From: Sympetrum striolatum
Taxonomy: Eukaryota > Arthropoda > Insecta > Odonata > Libellulidae
Reading direction: 5' to 3'
DNA: 64,000 bases
NCBI GenBank assembly: GCA_947579665.1
Contig: OX388352.1
Location: 32,854,216-32,918,215 of the forward strand
Shown: piece after piece, positions 15,231 through 29,600 of the stretch
How positions within the stretch are numbered: position 1 is the first letter of the stretch
Layout: the number at the start of each line of letters is the position of its first letter
The notes under the pieces: generated by a model
Databases searched by the model: none
Told to the model about the DNA's origin: nothing
What the model saw: the letters and a program-made list of their open reading frames with translations, nothing else
Program-made: the position numbers and the translations under genes

Positions 15231-18200
15231 AAGGCAAAATAGAGGATGAAAATTGAAATTTCGCTAAAATTATCCATTTTCGTAATTTTTTCTGATCATA
15301 TCGCAATAAAATGAAGAAATTAGAGGCAAAATAGAGAAAAATATTTAAATTTCGCTAAAATTACAAATTATTTGTTGCTTTTTTCGTACATATCTCGAAA
15401 AAAAGACGGTAATTACGTCAAAATAGACGAAAAAAATTCAGATTTCGGTAAATTTATCCGTTTTCGTTGCCTTTTTTGATCATATATTGATATAATGACG
15501 ATATTTTAGGCAAAATGGGGGTAAAAATTGAAATTACGGTGAAATTATCAATTATTTGTTGCTCTTTTTGTACATATCACAAAAAATCGACGGAAATTAA
15601 GGCACAATAGAGGATGAAAATTGAAATTCGCAAAAATTATAATTTTCGTTGCTCTTTTCGATAATTTCTCGATAAAATGACGAAAATTCACGAAAATTAT
15701 CCATTTTTGTTGCTTTTAACGATCATATCTCGATAAAATCACAAAATTTAAGGCAAACTAGAGGTAAAGATTAGAATTCCGGTGAAATTATTCGTTTTCG
15801 ATTCATTTCTCGATCAAGCCTCGATAAAATGACGAAAATTAAGGCAACGGAGAGGAACAAAATCGAAATTTTCTAAAATTATCCGTTTTCGTTTCTTTTT
15901 TCGATCATATCTCAATAAAATGACGAACATTAACGAAAAATAGAAAAAAAAATTTCGGATATCGGTAATTTTATCCGTTTTCGTTGCTTTTTTTAATCAT
16001 ATCTCGATAAAATGACGAATATTAAGTTAAAATGGAAGAAAGAATTTGAAATATCTTTAAATTTATCCGTTTTTGTTGATTTTTTCGATCATATCTCAAT
16101 GAAATGACAAGAATTAAGGTAAAATAGAGAATTAAATTTGAAATTTCGCTAAAATTATCCTTTTTCGTTATTTTTTCTGATCGTATCTCGATGAAATGAG
16201 GAAATTAAAGGCAAAATAGAGGAAAAATATTTTAATTTTGCTAAATTTATCTAATATATATGTTGCTTTTTTCGTACATATCTCGAAAAAACGACGGAAA
16301 TTAGGGCAACATAGAGGATGATAATTGAAATTCACTAATATTATCCGTTTTCGTTGCTTTATTCGATAATTTCTTCATAAAATTACGAAAATTAAGGAAA
16401 AAAAGTGGATAAAAATTGAAATTTCGCTAAAATTATCCTTTTTCATTGCTTTTTTCGATCATATCTCATTAAAATGACGAACATTAACGAAAAATAGAGG
16501 AAACAAATTCAGATTTCGGTAAATTTATCCGTTATCGTTGCCTTTTTTGATCATATCTCGATGCAATGACGATATTTTAGGCAAAATAGAGGAAAAATAT
16601 TTAGATTTCGCTAAAATTATCAATTATTTGTTGCTTTCTTCGTACAAATCTCGAAAAAACGACAGAAATTAAGGCAAAATAGAGGATGAAATTTGACATT
16701 CCCAAAAATTATCATCTTCGTTGCTTTTTTCGAAAATTTTTTCCATAAAATGACGAAAAATAATGCAAAAAAGAGCATAAAAATTGAACATTTCGCTATA
16801 ATTATCCGTTTTTATGGCTTTTTTCAATCATATCTATAAAAAATGACGAAAATTTTGGTAATATAGAAAACAGAATTAGAAATTTCGCTAAAATTATCCG
16901 TTTTAGTTGCTTTTTTCGATAATTTCTTGATAAAATGACGAAGATTAAGGAAAAATAGAAGATAAAAATAACAAATTTCGCTAAAACTATCCTTTTCGTT
17001 GCTTTTTTCGATTATATCTCGATAAAATGACGGAAATTAAGGCAAAATAGAGGATAAAAGTTGAAATTTCACGAAAATTATCCATTTTTGTTGTTTTTAT
17101 CGATCATATCTCGATAAAATCACAAAATTTAAGGCAAACTAGAGGAAAAGATTGGAATTTCGTAGAAATTATTCGTTTTCGATTCTTTTCTCGATCAAGC
17201 CTCGATAAAATGAGGAAAATTAAGGCAAAATAGAGGAACAAAATTGAAATTTTGCTAAAATTATCCGTTTTCATTGCTTTTTTCGATCATATCTCAATAC
17301 AATGACGAACATTAACGAAAAATAGAGGGAAAAAAATTCAGATTTCGGTAAATTTATCCGTTTTCGTTTGTTTTATTTAATCATATCTCGATAAAATGAC
17401 GAATATTAAGTTAAAATGGAAGAAAGAATTTGAAATATCTTTAAAATTATCCGTTTTTCTTGCTTTTTCCGATCATATCTCGATAAAATGACAAATATTA
17501 AGGATAAGTAGAATAAATAAGAAAAAATATCTATAAAATTATCCGTTTTCCTTGCTTTTTTCGATCATATCTCGATGAAATGACGAAATGTCAGGAAAAA
17601 TAGAGGTTAAAAATTGAAATTTCGCAAAATTTATCCTCTTCGTTGCTTTTTTCGATTATATCTCGTAAGAATGTTGGAAAATAAGGCAAAATAGAGGATA
17701 AAAGTTGAAATTTCACTAAAAGTATCCAGTTTTGTTTATTTCTTCGATCATTTCTCGATAGAATGACAAAATTTAAGGCAATTTAGAGGAAAAGAATTGG
17801 AATTTCGGTGAAATTATCCGTTTTCGATTCTTTTCTCGATCAAACCTCGATAAAATGACGAAAATTTAGGTAATAAAGATAACAGAAATTGAAATTTCGC
17901 TAACATCATCCGTTTTCGTTGCTTTTTTCAATCATATCTCGATAAAATGACGAATATTAAGGCAAAATAGAGCAAATAAATAGAAATACTTTAAAATTAT
18001 CCGTTTTCGTTGCTTTTTTCGATCATATCTCGAAGTATTGATGAAAATTAAGGCAAAATATAGGATAAAAATTGAAATTTCGCTAAAATTAACCATTTTC
18101 GTTGCTTTTATTGAATCATATCTCGATAAAATGACGAGAATTAAGGTAAAATAAAGGATGAAAATTGAAATTTCGCTAAAATTATCAATTATTTGTTGCT

Positions 18201-18429
18201 TTTTTCGTACATATCTCGAAAAAACGACGGAAATTAAGGCAATATAGAGGATGAAAATTGAAATTCGCTAAAATTATCATTTTCGTTGCTTTTTGCGATA
18301 ATTTCTCGATAAAATGACAAAAATTAAGGAAAAATAGAGGATAAAAATAACAAATTTCGCTAAAATTATCCTTTCGCTGCTTTTTTCGATTATATCTCGA
18401 TAAAATGACGGAAATTACGGCAAAATAGA

Positions 18430-21400
18430 GGAATAAAGTTGAAATTTCACAAAAATTATCCATTTTTGTTGCTTTTATCGATCATATCTCAATAAAATCA
18501 CGAAATTTAAGGCAAACTAGAGGAAAAGATTGGAATTCCGGTGATATTTATCGTTATCGATTCTTTTCTCGATCAAGCCTCGATAAAATGACGAAAATTA
18601 AGGCAAATTAGAGGAACAAAATCGAAATTTTACTAAAATTATCCGTTTTCATTTCTTTTTTCGATCATATCTCAATAAAATGACAACATTAACGAAAAAT
18701 AGAGAAAAAAAATTCGGATATCGGTAACTTTATCCGTTTTCGTTGCTTTTTTTAATCATATCTCGATAAAATGACGAATATTAAGTTAAAATGGAAGAAA
18801 GAATTTGAAATATCTTTAAAATTATCCGTTTTTGTTGATTTTTTCGATCATATCTCAATGAAATGACAAGAATTAAGGTAAAATAGAGGATAAAATTTGA
18901 AATTTCGCTAAAATTATCCTTTTTCGTTATTTTTTCCGATCGTATCTCGATGAAATGAGGAAATTAAAGGCAAAATAAAGGAAAAATATTTTAATTTTGC
19001 TAAAATTATCTAATATATGTTGCTTTTTTCGTACATATCTCGAAAAAACGACGGAAATTAGGGCAACATAGAGGATGATAATGGAAATTCACTAATATTA
19101 TCCGTTTTCGTTGCTTTATTCGATAATTTCTTCATAAAATTACGAAAATTAAGGAAAAAAAGTGGATAAAAATTGAAATTTCGCTAAAATTATCCTTTTT
19201 CATTGCTTTTTTCGATCATATCTCATTAAAATGACGAACATTAACGAAAAATAGAGGAAAAAAATTCAGATTTCGGTAAATTTATCCGTTATCGTTGCCT
19301 TTTTTGATCATATCTCGATGCAATGACGATATTTTAGGCAAAATAGAGGAAAAATATTTAGATTTCGCTAAAATTATCAATTATTTGTTGCTTTCTTCGT
19401 ACAAATCTCGAAAAAACGACAGAAATTAAGGCAAAATAGAGGATGAAATTTGACATTCGCAAAAATTATCATCTTCGTTGCTTTTTTCGATTATATCTCG
19501 ATAAAATGACGAACATTAACGAAATATAGAGGAAAAAAATTCAGATTTCGGTAAATTTATCCGTTTTCGTTGCCATTTTTGATCATATCTTGATATAATG
19601 ACGATATTTTAGGCAAAATGGAGGTAAAAATTGAAATTACGGTGAAATTATCAATTATTTGTTGCTTTTTTCGTACATATCTAAAAAAATCGACGGAAAT
19701 TAAGGCAAAATAGAGGATAAAAGTTGAAATTTTACTAAAATTTCCATTTTTGTATCTTTTTTCGATGATATCTCGATAAATACGTAAATTCGGTGAAATT
19801 ATTCGTTTTCGATTCTTTTCTCGATCAAACCTCGAGTAAATGACGAAAATTAAGGCAAATTAGAGGAACAATATCGAAATTTTGCTAAAATTATCCGTTT
19901 TCCTTGCTTTTTTCGATAATTTCTTGATAAAAAGGCGAATATAAAGGAAAAACAGGGGATAAAAATCTAAATTCCGATATAATTATCCGTTTTCATGGAT
20001 TTTTTCAATCATATCTCAATAAAATGACAAAAATTTAGGTAATATAGAAGAGATAAATAGAAATGTCTTTAAAATTATCCGTTTTCGTTATTTTTTCCGA
20101 TCTAATCTCGATAAAATGAAGAAATTAAAGGCAAAATAGAGGAATAACATTTAAAATTCGCTAAAATTATCAATTATTTGTTGCTTTTTTCGATAATTTT
20201 TCGATAAAATGATGAAACGTAATGCAAAAAAGAGGATAAAAAATGCACATTTCGCTATAATTATCCGTTTTCAAGGCTATTTTCAATCATATCTATATAA
20301 AATGACGAAAATTTAGGTAATAGCGAAAACAGAATTAGAAATTTCGCTAAAATTATCCGTTATTATTCCTTTTTTCAATCATATCCAGACAAAATGACGA
20401 ATATTAAGGAAAATAGAATAAATAAATAGAAATATCTTTAAAATTACCCGTTTTCCTTGCTTTTTTCGATAATATCTCCATTAAATGATGAAAATTATGG
20501 TAAAAAAAAGAGGATAAAAATTGAACTTCCGCTAAATTTATCCGTTTTCGTTGCCTTTTCCGATCATATATCGATAAAAAGACGATATTTTAGGCAAAAT
20601 AGAGGAAAGAAACTGAAATTCCGTTGAAATTATCCACTTACGTTGCTATTTTCAATCATAACTCGATAAAATGACGAAATTAAAGAGAATATAGAGGAAA
20701 AATATTTACATTTCGCTAAAATTATCAATTATTTGTTGCTTTCTTCGTACATATCTCGAAATAACGACGGAAAATAAGGCAAAATAGAGGATGAAAATTG
20801 AAATTCGCTAAAATTATCATTTTCGTTGCTTTTTTCGATAATTTCTCGATAAAATGACGAAAATTAAGGAAAAATAGAGGATAAAAATAACAAATTTCGC
20901 TAATATTATCCTTTTCGTTGTTTTTTAACGACAGAAATTAAGGCAAAATAGAGGATGAAAATTGACATTTCGCTATAATTATCCGTTTTCATGGCTTTTT
21001 TCAGTCATATCTATATAAAATGACGAAAATTTAGGTATTATAGATAACATAACTTGAAATTTCGCTATAATTATCCGTTTTCGTTGCTTTAAAGGATCTT
21101 ATCTCGATTAAATGAAGAAATTCAAGGAAAAATAGAGGAAAAATATTTAAGTTTCGCTAAAATTATTAATTATATATTGCTTTTTTCGTACATATCTCGA
21201 AAAAACGGCGGAAATTAAGGCAAAATAGAGGATGAAAATTGAAATTTGCTAAAATTATCCTTTTTCGTTTCTATTTTCGATCATTTCTTGATAAAATGAC
21301 GAAATTTAAGGAAAAATAGAGGATAAAAATTGAAATTTCACTAAAATTATCCGTTTTCATTGCTTTTTTCGATCATATCTTGATAAAATCACGATAATTT

Positions 21401-24400
21401 AGGCAAAATAGAGGAATAAATTGAAATTACGGTGAAATTATCAATTATATGTTGCTTTTTTCGTGCATTTCTCGAAAAAACGACGGAAATTAAGGCAAAA
21501 TAGAGGATGAAAATTGAAGTTCGCTAAAATTATCCGTTTTCGTTGCTTATTTCAATAATTTCTTGATAAAATGACGAAAATTAAGGCAAAATAGAGGAAA
21601 AAAATTAAAATTTCATTAATTATCCATTTTCGTTGCTCTTTTCGTATATATCTCACTTAAATGACGATCATTAATGCAAAATAGAGAAAACAATTCAGAT
21701 TTCAGTAAATTTATCCGTATTCGTTGCCTTTTGCGATCATATCTCGATAAATTGACGATATTTTAGGCAAAAGAGAGGAACGAAATTGAAACTCCGGTGA
21801 AATTATCCGCTTACGTTGCTATATTTGATCATATCTCGATAATATGATGAAATTTAAGGCAAAATAGAGGATAAAATTGAAATTAACTAATATTATCCGC
21901 TTTCATTGCTTTTTTCGATCATATCTCAATAAAATGACAAAATGTAAGGCAAACTAGCGGAAAACAATTTGAATATCGGTGAAATTATCCGTTTTCGATT
22001 CTTTTCTTCATCAAGCCTCGATAAAATGACGAAAATTAAGGCAATTCTGAGGAAAAAAATTGAAATTTCCCTAAAATTATCCGTTTTCCTTGCTTTTTAT
22101 GATAATTTCTTGATAAAAAGACGAATATTTAGGCAAAATAGACGATAGAAATTGAAATTTCGCTAAAATTATCCGTTTTCGTTGCCTTTTTCGATCATTT
22201 CTCAATAAACTGACGATCATTCACGAAAAATAGAGGAAAAAAGTTCTTATTTCTAAATTTATCCGTTTTCGTTGTCTTTTTCGATCATATCTCGATAAAA
22301 AGACGATATTTTAGGCAATATAGAGGAAAAAAACTGAAATTTCATTGAAATTATCCGCTTACCTATCTATTTTCGATCATAACTCGATAAAATGACGAAA
22401 TTTAAGGAAGAATAAAGGAAAAATTTTTAAATTTCGCTTAAATTATCGATTATTTGTTGCTTTTTTGTACATATCTCGAAATAACGACGGAAATTAAGGC
22501 AAAATAGAGGATGAAAATTACAAATTTCACTAAAATTATCATTTTCGTTGTTTTTTTCGATTATATCTCGATAAAATGACGGAAATTATGGCAAAATAGA
22601 GGATAAAAGTTGAGATTTCAAAAAATTTTCATTTTTGTTGCTTTTTTCGATCATATCTCGATAATATGACTAAATTAAACGCAAAATAGAGGAACAAAAT
22701 TGGAATTTCGGTGAAATTATCCATTTTCCTTGCTTTTTACGATAATTTCTTGATAAAAAGACGAATATTAAGGTAAAATAGAGGATAAAAATTGAAATTC
22801 CACTATAATTACCCCTTTTCATGGCTTTTTTCAATCATATCTATATAAAATGACGAAAATTTAGGTAATATAGATAACAGAAATTGAAATTTCGCTAAAA
22901 TTATCCGTTTTCGTTGCTTTTTTCAATCATATCTCGATAAAATGACAAAAATTAAGAAAAAATAGAGGATAAAAATAACAAATTTCGCTAAAATTATCCT
23001 TTCGTTGCTTTTTTCGATTATATCTCGATAAAATGACGGAAATTATGGCAAAATAGAGGAATAAAGTTGAAATTTCACAAAAATTATCCATTTTTGATGC
23101 TTTTATCGATCATATCTTAATAAAATCACGAAATTTAAGGCAAACTAGAGGAAAAGATTGGAATTCCGGTGATATTTATCGTTTTCGATTCTTTTCTCGA
23201 TCAAGCCTCGATAAAATGACGAAAATTAAGGCAAATTAGAGGAACAAAATCGAAATTTTACTAAAATTATCCGTTTTCATTTCTTTTTTCGATCATATCT
23301 CAATAAAATGACAACATTAACGAAAAATAGAGAAAAAAAATTCGGATATCGGTAACTTTATCCGTTTTCGTTGCTTTTTTTAATCATATCTCGATAAAAT
23401 GACGAATATTAAGTTAAAATGGAAGAAAGAATTTGAAATATCTTTAAAATTATCCGTTTTTGTTGATTTTTTCGATCATATCTCAATGAAATGACAAGAA
23501 TTAAGGTAAAATAGAGGATAAAATTTGAAATTTCGCTAAAATTATCCTTTTTCGTTATTTTTTCCGATCGTATCTCGATGAAATGAGGAAATTAAAGGCA
23601 AAATAAAGGAAAAATATTTTAATTTTGCTAAAATTATCTAATATATGTTGCTTTTTTCGTACATATCTCGAAAAAACGACGGAAATTAGGGCAACATAGA
23701 GGATGATAATTGAAATTCACTAATATTATCCGTTTTCGTTGCTTTATTCGATAATTTCTTCATAAAATTACGAAAATTAAGGAAAAAAAGTGGATAAAAA
23801 TTGAAATTTCGCTAAAATTATCCTTTTTCATTGCTTTTTTCGATCATATCTCATTAAAATGACGAACATTAACGAAAAATAGAGGGAAAAAAGTTCAGAT
23901 TTCGGTATATTTATCCGTTTTCGTTGCCTTTTTCGATCATATTTCGATAAAAAGACGATATTTTAGGCAAAATAGAGGAAAGAAACTGAAATTCCGTTGA
24001 AATTATCCGCTTACGTTGCTATTTTTGATCATAACTCGATAAAATGACGAAATTAAAGGAAAGTAGAGGAAAAATATTTAAATTTCGCTAAAATTATCAA
24101 TGATTTGTTGCTTTCTTCGTACATATCTCGAAAGAACGACGGAAATTAAGGCAAAATAGAGGATGAAAATTGAAATTCGCTAAAATTATCCTTTTCGTTG
24201 CTTTTTTCGATTATATCTCGATAAAATGACGAACATTAACGAAATATAGAGGAAAAAAATTCAGATTTCGGTAAATTTATCCGTTTTCGTTGCCATTTTT
24301 GATCATATCTTGATATAATGACGATATTTTAGGCAAAATGGAGGTAAAAATTGAAATTACGGTGAAATTTTCAATTATTTGTTGCTTTTTTCGTACATAT

Positions 24401-26630
24401 CTAAAAAAATCGACGGAAATTAAGGCAAAATAGAGGATAAAAGTTGAAATTTTACTAAAATTTCCATTTTTGTTGCTTTTTTCGCTGATATCTCGATAAA
24501 ATGACGTAAATTAAGGCAAACTAGAGGAAAAGAATTGGAATTTCGGTGAAATTATTCGTTTTCGATTCTTTTCTCGATCAAACCTCGAGTAAATGACGAA
24601 AATTAAGGCAAATTAGAGGAACAATATCGAAATTTTGCTAAAATTATCCGTTTTCCTTGCTTTTTTCGATAATTTCTTGATAAAAAGGCGAATATAAAGG
24701 AAAAACAGGGGATAAAAATCTAAATTCCGATATAATTATCCGTTTTCATGGATTTTTTCAATCATATCTCAATAAAATGACAAAAATTTAGGTAATATAG
24801 AAGAGATAAATAGAAATATCTTTAAAATTATCCGTTTTCGTTATTTTTTCCGATGTAATCTCGATAAAATGAAGAAATTAAAGGCAAAATAGAGGAATAA
24901 CATTTAAATTTCGCTAAAATTATCAATTATTTGTTGCTTTTTTCGATAATTTTTCGATAAAATGACGAAACGTAATGCAAAAAAGAGGATAAAAAATGCA
25001 CATTTCGCTATAATTATCCGTTTTCAAGGCTATTTTCAATTATATCTATATAAAATGACGAAAATTTAGGTAATAGCGAAAACAGAATTAGAAATTTCGC
25101 TAAAATTATCCGTTATTATTCCTTTTTTCAATCATATCCAGACAAAATGACGAATATTAAGGAAAATAGAATAAATAAATAGAAATATCTTTAAAATTAC
25201 CCGTTTTCCTTGCTTTTTTCGATAATATCTCCATTAAATGATGAATATTATGGTAAAAAAAAGAGGATAAAAATTGAACTTCCGCTAAATTTATCCGTTT
25301 TCGTTGCCTTTTCCGATCATATATCGATAAAAAGACGATATTTTAGGCAAAATAGAGGAAAGAAACTGAAATTCCGTTGAAATTATCCACTTACGTTGCT
25401 ATTTTCAATCATAACTCGATAAAATGACGAAATTAAAGAGAATATAGAGGAAAAATATTTACATTTCGCTAAAATTATCAATTATTTGTTGCTTTCTTCG
25501 TACATATCTCGAAATAACGACGGAAAATAAGGCAAAATAGAGGATGAAAATTGAAATTCGCTAAAATTATCATTTTCGTTGCTTTTTTCGATAATTTCTC
25601 GATAAAATGACGAAAATTAAGGAAAAATAGAGGATAAAAATAACAAATTTCGCTAATATTATCCTTTTCGTTGTTTTTTAACGACAGAAATTAAGGCAAA
25701 ATAGAGGATGAAAATTGACATTTCGCTATAATTATCCGTTTTCATGGCTTTTTTCAGTCATATCTATATAAAATGACGAAAATTTAGGTATTATAGATAA
25801 CATAACTTGAAATTTCGCTAAAATTATCCGTTTTCGTTGCTTTTAAGGATCTTATCTCGATTAAATGAAGAAATTCAAGGAAAAATAGAGGAAAAATATT
25901 TAAGTTTCGCTAAAATTATTAATTATATATTGCTTTTTTCGTACATATCTCGAAAAAACGGCGGAAATTAAGGCAAAATAGAGGATGAAAATTGAAATTT
26001 GCTAAAATTATCCTTTTTCGTTTCTATTTTCGATCATTTCTTGATAAAATGACGAAATTTAAGGAAACATAGAGGATAAAAATTGAAATTTCACTAAAAT
26101 TATCCGTTTTCATTGCTTTTTTTCGATCATATCTTGATAAAATCACGATAATTTAGGCAAAATAGAGGAATAAATTGAAATTACGGTGAAATTATCAATT
26201 ATATGTTGCTTTTTTCGTTCATTTCTCGAAAAAACGACGGAAATTAAGGCAAAATAGAGGATGAAAATTGAAGTTCGCTAAAATTATCCGTTTTCGTTGC
26301 TTATTTCAATAATTTCTTGATAAAATGACGAAAATTAAGGCAAAATAGAGGAAAAAAATTAAAATTTCATTAATTATCCATTTTCGTTGCTCTTTTCGTA
26401 TATATCTCACTTAAATGACGATCATTAATGCAAAATAGAGAAAACAATTCAGATTTCAGTAAATTTATCCGTATTCGTTGCCTTTTGCGATCATATCTCG
26501 ATAAATTGACGATATTTTAGGCAAAAGAGAGGAACGAAATTGAAACTCCGGTGAAATTATCCGCTTACGTTGCTATTTTTAATCATATCTCGATAATATG
26601 ATGAAATTTAAGGCAAAATAGAGGATAATA
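18430..26630. repeat. higher-order satellite duplication, 4.6-4.7-kb offset
   Basis: 18430-21880 matches 23058-26630. The offset is 4628 near the start (TGGAATTCCG at 18531 and 23159) and 4720 further on (GAACATTAAC at 19511 and 24231). The change of 92 bp equals one monomer gained or lost between copies. Shared rare variants include AAGGATCTTATCTCGATTAA and the junction CGTTGTTTTTTAACGACAG. Confidence 0.82.
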
Positions 26631-26689
26631 TTGAAATTAACTAATATTATCCTTTATCATTGCTTTTTTCGATCATATCTCAATAAAAT

Positions 26690-29600
26690 TACCAAATGTA
26701 AGGGAAACTAGAGGAAAAAAATTGGAATATCGGTGAAATTATCCGTTTTCGATTCTTTTCTTCATCAAGCCTCGATAAAATGACGAAAATTAAGGCAATT
26801 CTGATGAACCAAATTGAAATTTCGCTATAATTATCTGTTTTCATGGCTTTTTTCGATCATAACTCTATTAAATGATGAAAATTTAGGTAATATAGATAAC
26901 AGAAATTGAACTTTCGCTAAAATTATCCGTTTTCGTTGCTTCTTTCGATCATATCTCAATAAAATGACGATCATTCACGAAAATTAGAGGAAAAAAGTTA
27001 TTATTTCGGTAAATTTATCCGTTTTCGTTGTCATTTTCGATCATATCTCGATAAAAAGACGATATTTTAGGCAATATAGAGGAAAGAAACTGAAATTTCA
27101 TTGAAATTATCCGCTTACCTAGCTATTTTCGATCATAACTCGATAAAATGACGAAATTAAAGGCAAAATAAAGGAAAAATTTTTAAATTTCGATAAAATT
27201 ATCAATTATTTGTTGCATTTTTTGTACATATCACGGAATTACGACGGAAATTAAGGCAAAACAGAGGATGAAAATTGAAATTCAATAAATTAACATTTTC
27301 GTTGCTTTTTTCGATAATTTCTCGATAAACTGACGAAAAATAAGGAAAAATAGAGGATAAAAATATCAAATTTCGCTAAAATTATCCTTTTCGTTGTTTT
27401 TTTCGATTATATCTCGATAAAATGACTGAAATTAAGGCAAAATAGAGGATAAAAGTTGAGATTTCAATAAAATATCCATTTTTGTTGCTTTTTTTCGATC
27501 ACATCTCGATAAAATGACTAAATTATACGCAAAATATAGGAAAAAAATTGGAATTTCGGTGAAATTATCGGTGAATTATATATTAAACAGATAATTTCCT
27601 GATAAAATGACGAAAATTAAGAAAAATTAGATGATAAAAGTTGAAATTTCGCTAAAATTATCTGTTTTCGTTGCTTTTTTCGAAAATAACTCGATAAATT
27701 ACAAAATATAAGGCAAACTAGAGGAAAAAAATTGGAATTTCGTTGAAATTATCCGTTTTCGATTCTTTTCTCGATCAAGCCTCGATAAAATGACGATATT
27801 TTAGGCAAAACAGAGGAATGAATTGAAATTTTGCTAAAATTACCCGTTTTCCTTTCTTTTTTCGATCATATCTCTGAAAAATGACGGAAATTAAGGCAAA
27901 CTAGAGGATGAAAATTAAAATTCGCTAAAATTATCCGTTTACGTTGCTTTTTCCGTTAATTTCTTGATAAAATGACGAAAATTTAAAAAAAAGATGATAA
28001 AAATTAAAATTTCGCTATAATTATCCGTTTTCATGGCTTAATGCAATCATACGTCTAACAAATGACGAAAATTTAGGTAATATAGATAACAGAACTTGAA
28101 ATTTCGCTAAAATTATCCGTTTTCGTTGCTGTAAAGGATCTTATCTCGATTAAATGAAGAAATTCAAGGAAAAATAGAGGAAAAATATTTAAGTTTAGCT
28201 AAAATTATAAATTATATATTGCTTTTTTCGTACATATCTCAAAAAAAACGGCGGAAATTAAGGCAAAATAGAGGATGAAAATTGAAATTTGCTAAAATTA
28301 TCCTTTTTCGTTTCTATTTTCGATTATTTCTTGATAAAATGACGAAATTTAAGGAAAAATATAGGATAAAAATTGAAATTTCGCTAAAATTATCCGTTTT
28401 CATTGCTGTTTTCGTTTCTTTTCTTCATCAAGCCTCGATAAAATGACGACAATTAAGGCAATTCTGAGGAACAAAATTGAAATTTTCCTAAAATTATCCG
28501 CTTACCTAGCTATTTTCGATTATAACTCGATAAAATGAGGAAATTAAAGTCAAAATAAAGGAAAAATATTTAAATTTCGCTAAAATTATCAATTATTTGT
28601 TGCTTTTTTGTACATATCTCGAAATAACGACGGAAATTAAGGCAAAATAAAGAATGAAAATTGAAATTCGCTAAAATTATCATTTTCGTTGCTTTTTTCG
28701 ATAATTTCTCGATAAAATGACGAAAATTAAGGAAAAATAGAGGATAAAAATAACAAATTTCGCTAAAATTATCCTTTTCGTTGTTTTCTTCGATTATATC
28801 TCGATAAAATGACGGAAATTATGGCAAAATAGAGGATAAAAGTTGAGATTTCAAAACAATTTCCATTTTTGTTGCTATTTTCGATCATATCTCGATAAAA
28901 TTACTAAATTAAACGCAAAATAGAGGAAAAAAATTGGAATTTCGGTGAAATTATCCGTTTTCGATTCTTTTCTCGATCAAGCCACGTTAAAATGACGAAA
29001 ATTAAGGAAATTTAGAGGAACAAAATTGAAATCTTGCTAAAATTATCCTTTTTCGTTGCTATTTTCGATAATTTCAGGATAAAATTACGAAATTTAAGGA
29101 AAAATAGAGGATAAAAATTGAAATTTCGCTAAAATTATCCGTTTTCATTGCTTTTTTCGATCATATCTTGATAAAATCACGATATTTTAGGCAAAATTGA
29201 GGAATAAATTGAAATTACGGTGAAATTATCAATTATATGTTGCTTTTTTCGTACATTTCTCGAAAAAACGACGGAAATTAAGGCAAAATAGAGGATGAAA
29301 ATTGAAGTTCGCTAAAATTATCCGTTTTCGTTGCTTATTTCAATAATTTCTTGATAAAATGACGAAAATTAAGGCAAAATGGAGGAAAGAAATTGAAATT
29401 TCATTAATTAACCATTTTCGTTGCTCTTTTCGTATATATCTCACTAAAATGACGAACAGTAATGCAAAATAGAGGAAAACAATTCAGTTTTCAGTAAATT
29501 TTTCGTATTCGTTGCCTTTTGCGATCATATCTCGATAAATTGAGGATATTTTACGCAAAAGAGAGGAACGAAAATGAAATTCCGGTGAAATTATCCGCTT

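Larger units (their letters stand above)
6509..18830. repeat. satellite block pair 10.89 kb apart
   Basis: About 1.43 kb at 6509-7940 matches 17401-18830 at a constant offset of 10892. Shared markers are ACAAATATTAAGGATAAGTA (6599 and 17491), GAATGTTGGAAAATAAGGC, and a monomer reading GGAATTCCGGTGATATTTAT. The 92-codon minus-strand open frames at 7293-7571 and 18185-18463 differ at only a few positions. The intervening DNA is made of other, shorter-period higher-order blocks. The pair is therefore an older block split by later expansions, or a copy moved by unequal exchange. Confidence 0.8.

Noticed and set aside
605..18463. Minus-strand open frames of 60-120 codons in the satellite, several nearly identical to one another.
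   Set aside because: They recur with the satellite blocks and consist of translated monomer (Phe/Lys/Asn-rich). Their similarity reflects DNA duplication, not protein conservation.
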